From Hippopus hippopus (Eukaryota; Mollusca; Bivalvia; Cardiida; Cardiidae), in NCBI GenBank assembly GCA_946811185.2, contig OX328109.1, positions 36,440,129-36,504,128 on the forward strand: a stretch of 64,000 nucleotides of DNA, in the 5' to 3' direction. Positions 55,577 through 64,000 of this stretch are shown piece after piece; the first letter of the stretch is position 1, and the number at the start of each line of letters is the position of its first letter. The position numbers and the translations under genes are program-made. Below the pieces are notes generated by a model. That model searched no databases. It had not been told where the DNA came from and was given only the letters and a program-made list of their open reading frames with translations.

Positions 55577-55672
55577 CAATCAATCAATTAATCAATCAAT
55601 AAATCATCAATCGACCAATCAATCAATCGACCAATCAACCGATCAACTAACCAATCATCAATCAGTCAATCG
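55577..55672 (+). repeat. (ATCA)n-like tetranucleotide tract
   Basis: Imperfect ATCAATCAATCA / ACCAATCAACC array upstream of the SLC17 gene start. 55400-55990 otherwise has nothing recognised. Confidence 0.8.
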
Positions 55673-55994
55673 AAATTTACAAGCACTAATCCGTCTATGA
55701 AAAATGTTTATATGTCTATATAGGTTATATGAGGAGTGTTTGAAGAGTAGCAGGTCTTTTGTTGTAGCGTTCTCCTATGTGCGTTTTTGATAGTAGGTGC
55801 GAGCGTCATGGAGTTCAAGTGTTGGACAGCTTTTTTAAACCACTCAAATAACTTCTCTCTTCCCTAAGATATTCGATTGCTCTATTTTCTAAAAACTTGC
55901 CTCTAAAGCTTCTATCACCATTTTATCAGGACGCCCACGGATTAAACTCATCTCCGCCTTCGGACGACTATTTGGGTCTTTTGGCATACCACCA

Positions 55995-56222
55995 TTTATT
56001 CGTTACCATAAGACAATTTTTGGACTTGCCTAAATCCACAGCATGTGCAGACAACACTTGAAATGTTGTTGATATGGTGGGATTTGTCCTGGAAACGCTG
56101 AAAACATTGTGGGAAAAGGAGAAAATACTGGTAACCAGTATTTTCTCCTTTTCCCACAAAGTTTCAAAAACTTTCTTCCTCATGGTCGTTCAAACTCGCG
56201 ATTGTGTGGTAAAGGTTTAAAA
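55995..56222. mobile_element. Family A MITE
   Basis: Hairpin GGGAAAAGGAGAAAATACTG / GTAACCAGTATTTTCTCC is perfect. The left end is degraded (TTCGTTACCATAAGACAATT). Confidence 0.65.
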
Positions 56223-56559
56223 TGTTGTAACAAAGAGAGAAATTGCTCATGTAAAAGAACTTCTCCGTTTGCTACAATGTTTTCGCTCGTTTTCATAACT
56301 CAAAATTTCGTTTGGACTGATTAACCGTACTTTACAAACTTACGAAGTCGTCTGCTGCAAATTTGTTTAGCACGATAGTAAGTTAGTGGGAGTTGTTCCA
56401 CCCCCGAAAAGTATGTCAAACACCATCCAGAGAGGCGTTTCCTTTCTGTATTCTGCCATATAACACCCTCCAGGGAGCGCCTTCTTTCTGTATTCTACCT
56501 GATCTTATAACATTCTCCAGGGGACGCATTCTCTCTGTATTCCGCCTTATGTCGAGAGT

Positions 56560-57262
56560 TAAGTGCAGTAGTAGTAGTAGTAATAGTAGTAGTAGTAGTA
56601 GTTTTATTAGGGTTAAAATTTACATAACATGGTGACAATAAAACATGTGTAACATTCAAAAGATACAGACATGAATACTAAAACCATGTAATGGACTCCA
56701 GCATCAGGGATAACAGAAAAAATAGATAAACTTTCCATTGTGGTCCCTCAGTGTTGGTGTGATGACAAAGCGGCAAATTAGAATGAATATATTACATTGG
56801 GCTTAACATACAATTTAGTAAAAGACAAATCTAATCATCACAGGGGATCAGAGATAGTTTGATATACCACAGTATGCGTGTTAAAGATTTTCAAACAAGT
56901 GTGTCGTTATAGCACGCTTAAAGTAATGAGGTTTTCTTACTTAATAATGCACTTTGGCAGCTTATTCCATATGGCCTGCAACACGCGAAAAAGGGCATTC
57001 GGACATTTGCGTAAAGTGTCGTCTCGGATCAGCCTGCGCAGTCCGCGCAGTCTAATCCGAAACGACACTTTCCGTTTCTATGTAATTTTCTGTTTTGCGC
57101 AAGTCTACTGTAGGACAAAATCTAATGTAGTCGTAAAGTGCCGTCTCGGATTAGCCTGCGCGGACTGCGCAGGCTGATCCGAGACGACACTTTACGCAAA
57201 TGTCCGAATGCGCCTTTTCACGTTTTGCAAGCCATACTGAACGACCTATATAGCTAAAAGAC
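56560..57262 (-). mobile_element. 5'-truncated, decayed LINE 3' end with (ACT)n tail
   Basis: The minus strand reads SYIGRSVW|NKLPKCIIK and, after stops, FKRAITTHLFENL followed by a stop. This is the usual C-terminus of CR1/L2-like LINE ORF2 proteins. About 300 bp of 3' UTR follows, ending in AATAAA and a (TAC/ACT)n microsatellite at 56567-56602. A family C element splits the ORF at 56974-57236, and the codons rejoin across it. Confidence 0.6.
56974..57236. mobile_element. Family C element inside the LINE fragment
   Basis: TGGCCTGCAACACGCGAAAA to CACGTTTTGCAAGCCA with both hairpins intact; CCATA occurs at both edges. Confidence 0.7.
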
Positions 57263-57520
57263 TTCGAAACATAACTTATTTTTACTTTTGGCAAGAACAA
57301 AACCTCTTTTTAGACTTGATCTAGTTTCGTAAAGAATTTTTTTGGAAATAAACTGTTCATAACTAATTTATGTTAAGACATAAGGCTTCATACAGAAGGA
57401 GGACGCCCCCAAGTAAGCAAGTTATGTGAAATCTGATATTAATTTATGTGGTCCACCAAAACTGCTTAGTGTTCCCGTTTGTATAGGATTATATCACATG
57501 TTGGTTCACTATACATGTCA

Positions 57521-57783
57521 TTAAGCCATGCTCTGCGAAAAGGGGGTTAAATGCATTCATAAAAAGTATCGACACAGGGCAGCCTGCGCAGTGCGCCCTG
57601 TGTAAAAACTTTTTGCCTTCAGTCAATTTCTGCGTGTCCATGGACAGTGCTACCTCAGGATTCAGCCGGTTGTTAGGGTCAAAATGGACTTTATGGATCC
57701 ATGATTGTATTACTTATGATGACTTGCCTGATATAATACGTCACGAAGATGCATTAAACCCCCTTTTGCCAGAGCATGGCTAA
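57521..57783. mobile_element. Family D MITE
   Basis: AAGCCATGCTCTGCGAAAAG to CCCTTTTGCCAGAGCATGGC. The hairpin is reduced to CAGCCTGCGCAGTGCGCC. Confidence 0.65.
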
Positions 57784-57993
57784 ATATGTTTGCATGATGT
57801 CCGGTTTAACTTCACGTCCGGAAAATAATCAAGCTGGGATACCAGCGTACCATGCTGGTGATACGAGGTTCTGAAAGCCTAATAGAGACTGTATGGCGGA
57901 AAAATATATACGTAAAACGTTTTTCTCTTATCGGTTGAAAACACGATTTTCCTGTGCTACATTTTTTTTTTAAATCTAATAAGGAAAACGATA

Positions 57994-58260
57994 AATGGCT
58001 TGCAACACGCGAAAAGGGGCATTCGGACATTTGCGTAAAGTGTCGTCTCGGATCAGCCTGCGCACTCCACGCAGGCTAATCCGAGACGGCACTTTACGAC
58101 TACATTAGATTTTCTTCTTCAGTAGACTTGCGCAAAACAGAAAATTACATTAAAACGGAAAGTGTCGTTTCGGACTAGCCTGCGCGGACTGCGCAGGCTG
58201 ATCCGAGACGACACTTTACGCAAATGTCCGAATGCCCCTTTTCGCGTGTTGCAAGCCAAA
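57994..58260. mobile_element. Family C element (best-preserved copy)
   Basis: TGGCTTGCAACACGCGAAAA to TTTTCGCGTGTTGCAAGCCA. Hairpins at 58042-58098 and 58160-58218 are separated by ACTACATTAGATTTTCTTC. Confidence 0.75.
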
Positions 58261-58431
58261 TTGCTTATCACCAGCAACTGTTTCTGTTTCCTCCTTATTT
58301 TTTTCCTTTCAGTTTTTTGTGACAGTCTTCGGTTTATTCTATAATAAAAAAAAAAAAGCGTTTATTTGGTTATCTATCCCGTTCCCTTCCTCTCCCAACA
58401 AGTTGTAAAATAATAGCTGACGTTCGATATT

Positions 58432-59012
58432 TAACCCTTTAACATAGAAACCAAAGCTTTAAAGACCCTAAGGAAGAAGCCTTTTGAATACACTTTGTAG
58501 AAAATGGAGAAATGCTGACAATCAGAATTTTCTCCTTTTCCACAATGTTTACTCCCATATAAAACACAAATTCAATCAATTAAAGCACAATGAAATTGTC
58601 GTCAACAGATGCTTTCAATTTGGACAAATTTACGTTTTTTGTCCTCTGGTATAAGGTTAAGTCGTCCTTTTTTATAAGTAAGTCACTAAAGCTGATCCTT
58701 GCAGTACACTTTAAATTTTTACTCTTTTTTTACATTTTGGACTTGTCTCAATTCAAAGCATTTGCAGACGACAAATTATTAAATGTGGCTCAAACGATAA
58801 AATTTGTTTCCGGGGTGGGGGGGAGGGGGGGGGGGGAAGAAAACATTGCTGGAAACGGAGAAAATGCTGGTTACCAGCATTTCCCCTTTTCCCACAATGT
58901 TTTTCTATTCTATTACAGACAAATCTCATAATTTGAGCCCCATTTGATTTGTCATCTGCGAGTGCTTTCCATGAAGACGAGTCAAGCATTTTTTCGTGTG
59001 GTACAGGGTTAA
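58432..59012. mobile_element. Two family A MITEs, the second with G-run expansion
   Basis: 58432-58662 (decayed hairpin) and 58738-59012, where GGGGTGGGGGGGAGGGGGGG is inserted just before the hairpin. Confidence 0.6.
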
Positions 59013-59161
59013 TAGAAATACGAAGTATTGTCCGCAAGGAAAAATACACTACACAACAATTTAATTTTTGTGATAGTCAGCTACAGTGTTTAGAAAAACT
59101 CGACATGTTGACGGAAAGAAGGAAATGGAGGACATTTCGTGTCACTCATACATTAATCATA

Positions 59162-59414
59162 AAAGCAATGCCCTGTGAAAAAGAGGTTCATTGCATCTGC
59201 AAAAAGTATCAACCCATGTCAGCCTGCGCAGTCCGCGAGAGCTGACATGGATCGAAAGTTTTTGCTATCGGTCCATTTTCTTCATTTCCAAGAATCATTC
59301 TACCTCATGATTCAGTTGGTTGTTAGACAAAGTATATTTTATGGATCCATAACTATTTGATGATTTGCTTGGTATAATGCATCACGGAAATACATTTAAG
59401 CCCCTTTTGACAGC
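59162..59414. mobile_element. Family D MITE
   Basis: GCAATGCCCTGTGAAAAAGA to CCCTTTTGACAGCACATCTC, hairpin ATGTCAGCCTGCGCAGTCCG. Confidence 0.6.
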
Positions 59415-59419
59415 ACATC

Positions 59420-60840
59420 TCATATCAATTTGAAAAGAAAACCTAAGCATTATTTAGACAGAAAAGGGTCACACTTCAGTTTACCATGCTTTCAATTTGA
59501 AAAAAACCGACATTTTCTCGTGTGGTATAGTTAAGCTGTTACTATGCGCTAGAAGACATGAAATTTAGAACAGATATTTCTAGTATATCCGCCAGTATCT
59601 AACCTGTGTTATAATACAACGCCAGCTCATCTATACAAGTGATCCCTGGATTCCTCTAGAACTACTCGTAGGTTAGGGCTCTGCTGCAGAGAGCCTTTCC
59701 CGAGAAAACATCCGGATGAGTATTGCAGCCAAAGCGAATACAACCCAGAATTTCTGGATTTCATTGCAAATCCAACGTCTTAACCTGTTAGCCAACAAGG
59801 ATCCCAATACCAGGCAAACACACTTTCTTGTTAAGCAACAGGCTACTTTCTTACATATACAAACAATGATCGGTGGTAAGATATGATTGAGTCCTTCCGA
59901 AGCATGATGGAACCTGTGTTAAAGCCTAAAATGGCTGGATATGAATGATTTTTTTTCAGCCAACCGTAAGTACTCAAATATTGCGATTTCAAAGTTTTTC
60001 GCAGAAGAAAAATATCACTATATCCGACAGCGTACATTCAAGATCAGACTGCATGTTCTGGAGTCTACATTGTCCGTAAAAGCCTATTAAGTGTCGCTTA
60101 GCAGCCTACGTCTTCTTTCTATTTAAAGACAATATTACAGTTAAAAACAACTGAAATCCCTGATATGGTTATCTATTACGCATCGGTCACAGTAGCAGGG
60201 TGACCAAAATTTCTGGTTACTGTTGAAAACATTGCACCCCTTTTACATACCAGGACTACTTTCTTGGTCACAACTGGAAACAAGTTATTGAAAGCATAAG
60301 CTCACTATATGAGTATATCTTTGTTTTCTTCGTTGTCAAAGAAATTATTATGCTGTAAAAAGAGGGTAATGAAACTCTGTCATGAGCCATATCAAAGCAA
60401 AATCAACAAAAACTAAAAAACTAGTCCATTTTATTCTCAACAAAGTTTGATTCTTGGGTTCTTATTTTAAAAATGTATATTTAACAAAAAAATATTCCAA
60501 ACTAGTTGTTTAGATAAAAAGCAAGGCTGGCTGACTGTATGCATGTGTGTGTGCAAGCATGCATGTTTTTTTTTTTACGGAATTCAAGTTAAACATTTTC
60601 TTCGCATTGGATGAAAAAAATCAAAGTTCTGATATGTTTTACAATTTCTAGGAATGCTAGTATCTGCCACTGATGTTTCTCTAATATCAAATTATACGGA
60701 TATCCAACAGCGTTGCACGTTCATGTTATAATTATCATTTAGAAAGAATTCAAGCATGACCTTGCTATGCTAGAACATAGAGTTCACGATTTTGGGAGAT
60801 TTAGGATTTTTTACTATTTGTAGAAAAAAATATAAATAAA
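59420..60840. other. Intergenic between LINE/MITE cluster and SLC17 paralogue
   Basis: Only a family B fragment at 60005-60110 is recognised. 3' UTR of the paralogue may enter from the right. Confidence 0.35.
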
Positions 60841-60976
60841 GTTCAGTCTTTATTTGATTTTGAAGTATATCCAATCTCTGGGGTTGTCATTACTTCAGTA
60901 ATACTTTCCTGGCTTTCAAATCCAGTGTAAGATTTCAAGCTTTCTTGGAATTCAATGGTTCCACTATCTCCGAGCT

Positions 60977-61975
60977 CTATATGTCTATTTCGATGACGCC
61001 CTCGAGGTTCGAACCAGGTTTTGCCCATGGTTGGAGATCAACACTGGAACATGCAGTAAATGCCAAGGCACCGACAAGATTAAACATTGCTGATATGTAA
61101 AACACGAGTTGCCATTCCTCTTGTAAACCCTGCGGGATAACAAAGATAACACTGTAGTTCATGCAAAGCTATGCATACAGTAATATTATAATAATTTGGC
61201 CTGCAACACACGAAAAGTGAGATTCTGACATTTGTCCAAAGTGTCATCCCGAATCAGCCTGTGCAGTCCATGCAGACTAATCCAAAATGACACTTTCCAT
61301 TCTGATGTAATTTCTTTTTTGCGCTAGTCTACTATAGGATAAAAACTTATGTAGTCGTAAGTTGCCGTCTAGTATTAGCTTGCGCGAACTGTACAGGTTG
61401 ATCCGAGACTACACTATACTCAAATGTTCGAATACCCCTTTTAGCGTGTTGCAAGCCAATTATTGTTATATTGTTATACTGCATGTTCTGTGCAGTCTGA
61501 TCTTGATCTACAATGGTCGTTAAAGACGCCTTGAGTCACGCTTAGCCCTCTAAGGCTTAGTATCATTCAATACCTTTTTCTCAAGAACTTTCTAAAACGG
61601 AAAGTAAAGCCATTTCTGATTGGCAAAGCCGTATGGTTTAGCTAATCATTGTGTTACTTTCCAAAATCTACAATAAGTCTAAGGATGCAATTTAGAATGG
61701 TTCATTAATACGGGCAAAGTGTCTTCGGTGGTATATTCTAAACTTCTACTAATAAGTCACCCTATCGTCCACATACTTGTAGAATGAGTGGCCTTAACAT
61801 ATGTGTTTTTGTCAGTCTTTACACAGTTTGAAAGCAAAATCAAGTGTAAAATGTCCAAAAAGATGTATTTGCTTCCAAATAACAGATATGTTATTTCATG
61901 TGATGGATGTCAATGAAATCTTTGTAACTTTTTTGCACGTAGTCGAAAGAGACAGACTGGCAGACAAACAAAAAG

Positions 61976-62013
<38 letters not shown>

Positions 62014-62066
62014 GTGCAGTTAAACCTACATTTGGTGTTAGCAGTCGACCTGCAGGTGGGGGGGGA

Positions 62067-62138
<72 letters not shown>

Positions 62139-63711
62139 GGAGAGAGAGACGGAGAGAGAGAGAGGGGAGAGAGTGGGGGAGAGAGAGAGAAAAACGAGAG
62201 AGAGAGAGAGGGGAGAGAGATGCAGTGAGAGAGAGTGAGAGAGAGAGAGAGATGCAACTTGACTTACATTTGGTGTCAGCAGTCCCGCAGTCATAGACGC
62301 TAATAAAGCTGAGATTACTCCTCCCGCATTCGTAATACCATAAACTGTCCCTGAGTACCTACAATATAGGTTGTTATGTATTAATAGCCGAAGGTAAATT
62401 ATCTTTTTGTTGGTTTGCTTTCCATACCTCCAATTTTAGAAATCTAGACATATCTGAATAATACCAAACAACCGTATTTTAACGACCTCCTGGAAAAAGG
62501 GGTTCGAAAAGTTTGTGGGAAAAGGAGAAAATGCTTGTAACCAGCATTTTCTCCTTTTGCCACAAGTTTTTCTGTGCTCTGTGACACATATCCCATTGTT
62601 CATACCATATTCAATTTTTCATCCTCAAATGCTTTCAGTCTGGACTAGTCCAAAATTGTGTCGTCTGGTAAAGAGTTAACTGTGTGTTCAGTTACTGCGA
62701 TCTTACGGCATAACGAATACACATTTCTGTTGTTGCCTGTGTGTTTGCTTGCATTGGAGTTAACGCCATTTTAACAGCTTAGTTCATATCACAGTGGTCA
62801 GTGCACCTACGCATGTGTCTCCTGGGTTTTTTTCGCACCAGTACTGACACAATTTTCTCCAGTCTCTTTTTGCTACTACCAGACAAAAAGACAACTGTGT
62901 AAAGCAGAATTTAGCATACACTAGCCACATAAAGGTAGATCACTGTCTTAAACAATCCTGGTCAGTACATGTAATATGATAGAGTTATCTCTCTTCGACC
63001 ACTCTTGCTCATATTTGGTAAGCAAATGAACAGGTCTCACCAGACAACTTGATATAGGAGAGCGGATATGGTGCTCGTAATCAAGACAAAAAAACTAAGT
63101 AACCCAAAACGAGAATAACAAATGAGAAATAAAAACTTGAATACACTTATTAAGCACCACATCGCAATGAAATGTGCCTCTGATAGCATAGATAGTTGCA
63201 TCATTCTGAGTGTATCTCGTATTTATGTTGCCATTGAGTTTTGTTCACACGTGGTCCCAATAGTCGGTCTTAATGCGCCTTTAACTTGAAGAGTCTGACT
63301 TATGGAAATCTGAAGTATTAAGAAAGAGATTGTTAATTTTCATGGCTCTAGACATCTTCATCAACCTAAATTTGCGGTAATCAAAAATACCCAAATCTTC
63401 CTTAACAGAAAAAAGGTTTACTCGATTAGAACAGGGTTTCTTTCTTTGACTAATACGTGTTCATAAAATGAAATTCAGTAGAAATGAATACCAAAGTTTA
63501 TCAGAGCATTATCAATAACCCTTGTTCTTTTGGAAATAATAAAAATAAGACAGCACATACTGTCCAGAGAATTCAGCGTGATTTGCCAAAAATCCTCCAA
63601 AGTTTAAACCCATGAAAAAACAAGCAATGCATAACAGCACCACACCCACTTCCCTTCTTTCACAGCTCACGTAACCAGTGGCAACGAGAACAACTGCACA
63701 TATGACTAGAC
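60977..63711 (-). CDS. Tandem SLC17 paralogue, 3' part only (last three exons; 5' part off the right edge)
   Basis: Exons 63711-63561 (151 nt), 62358-62268 (91 nt) and 61129-60977 (TAG at 60979-60977) match exons 9-11 of the neighbouring gene in size for the first two, in phase, and closely in sequence: ATGYVSCERREVGVVLLCIA, then YSGTVYGITNAGG...MTAGLLTPN, then EEWQLVFYISAMFNLVGALA. A GAG-to-TAG change relative to the neighbour ends the protein at GVIEIDI, removing its last 14 residues; the sequence continues recognisably homologous past the stop. Same strand, same intron positions and ~5.6 kb spacing indicate tandem duplication. Confidence 0.88.
61199..61710. mobile_element. Diverged family C (61199-61458), family B core (61478-61555) and family E (61560-61710)
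   Basis: All in the paralogue's last intron. The C copy carries many transitions at former CpG sites (for example CACACGAAAAGTG), so it is the oldest C copy here. Confidence 0.55.
61979..62252 (+). repeat. Compound (GA)n microsatellite
   Basis: GA tracts at 61979-62009 and 62068-62252 with imperfect units, separated by about 58 bp. It starts about 15 bp from the donor of the 91-nt SLC17 exon ending at 62268. Arg-Glu or Leu-Ser ORFs here are artefacts. Confidence 0.95.
62467..62880. mobile_element. Family A MITE (62467-62680) and minus-strand SINE 3' fragment (62752-62880)
   Basis: A has hairpin GGAGAAAATGCTTGTAACC and ends CTGGTAAAGAGTTAAC. The SINE part reads GGAGTTAACGCCATTTTAAC, then GTCAGTGCACCTACGCATG. 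Confidence 0.5.
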
Positions 63712-64000
63712 CTGAAATAAACATACAATGAAACAATTACAACGTTGTCATTATCTTGCCTCACTTGTATGCGTGTATATAATTATGTTGTAAAGATATG
63801 CAGCTTTTTAAATATCAATTTTGACATGGCAAACTAGAGCTGTCACTGAATGTGACTTAATACCCCCGCCAGCGCTTTGACAGAAACAGGCAATTTAACA
63901 AAAAATTTTCTACGTTCAAGGGGAAATTACCCTTGAATCATATGGAGTAGATGATTGAAAACTGCATCTTGCACAACTTCAGTATACGATCAATGTATCA
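63712..64000. other. Right edge: intron of the SLC17 paralogue
   Basis: No further exon matching the upstream part of SLC17 is visible before the window ends. Confidence 0.4.

Noticed and set aside
61896..62294. Leu/Ser- and Arg/Glu-repeat ORFs
   Set aside because: Translations of the GA microsatellite; the same applies at 4855-5122 and 43386-43601.

Overview
The window is animal nuclear DNA, almost certainly from a bivalve mollusc. Genes are split by GT-AG introns, coding density is low, and intergenic and intronic DNA is packed with short palindromic transposons. tRNA-headed SINEs end in the 'gttgaaaacggcgttaaac' tail that is familiar from molluscs. I cannot name the species. No operon, rRNA gene, functional tRNA gene, CRISPR array or virus was found.

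Four gene models were rebuilt by hand from exon reading frames and matching splice phases. (1) 5.6-11.8 kb, plus strand: a four-exon gene for an 867-residue, unrecognised, mostly disordered protein. It has an N-myristoylation/palmitoylation signal, a polybasic segment, an acidic array of 36-residue repeats, Pro-rich motifs and an Asp-rich tail; the overall layout recalls MARCKS. (2) 29.4-18.3 kb, minus strand: a five-exon gene for a 348-residue conserved cytosolic protein of unknown function (perhaps DUF4807). (3) 35.4-34.4 kb, minus strand: an intact heparan sulfate 3-O-sulfotransferase-like enzyme with its coding sequence in one exon. (4) 55.4-42.7 kb, minus strand: an eleven-exon SLC17 (sialin/VGLUT-type) transporter of 535 residues. 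The last three exons of a tandem paralogue lie at 63.7-61.0 kb, and its 5' part is beyond the right edge.

A 4.2-kb block at 22.2-26.4 kb sits in the 7-kb intron between exons 2 and 3 of gene 2. Inverted repeats bound it. It carries a small Cys-rich ORF with its own promoter-like E-box and a decayed TTF-type zinc-finger fragment of the kind seen in hAT/ZNF862-like genes.

The remaining DNA is dominated by at least five recurrent foldback families, named here A to E. A is a piggyBac-like MITE with TTAA sites and a 60-70 bp central hairpin. B is a second TTAA family. C is a 240-260 bp double-hairpin element. D is a 250-265 bp element with ends like GAGCCATGCTCTG. E is a 160-190 bp near-perfect palindrome. 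Several insertions are nested and give relative ages. Several lie within 6-21 bp of splice sites, and one family A copy supplies a stop codon. Other repeats are V-SINE-like elements, a LINE 3' end, a 90-bp minisatellite in SLC17 introns, GA/CT microsatellites and long G runs.
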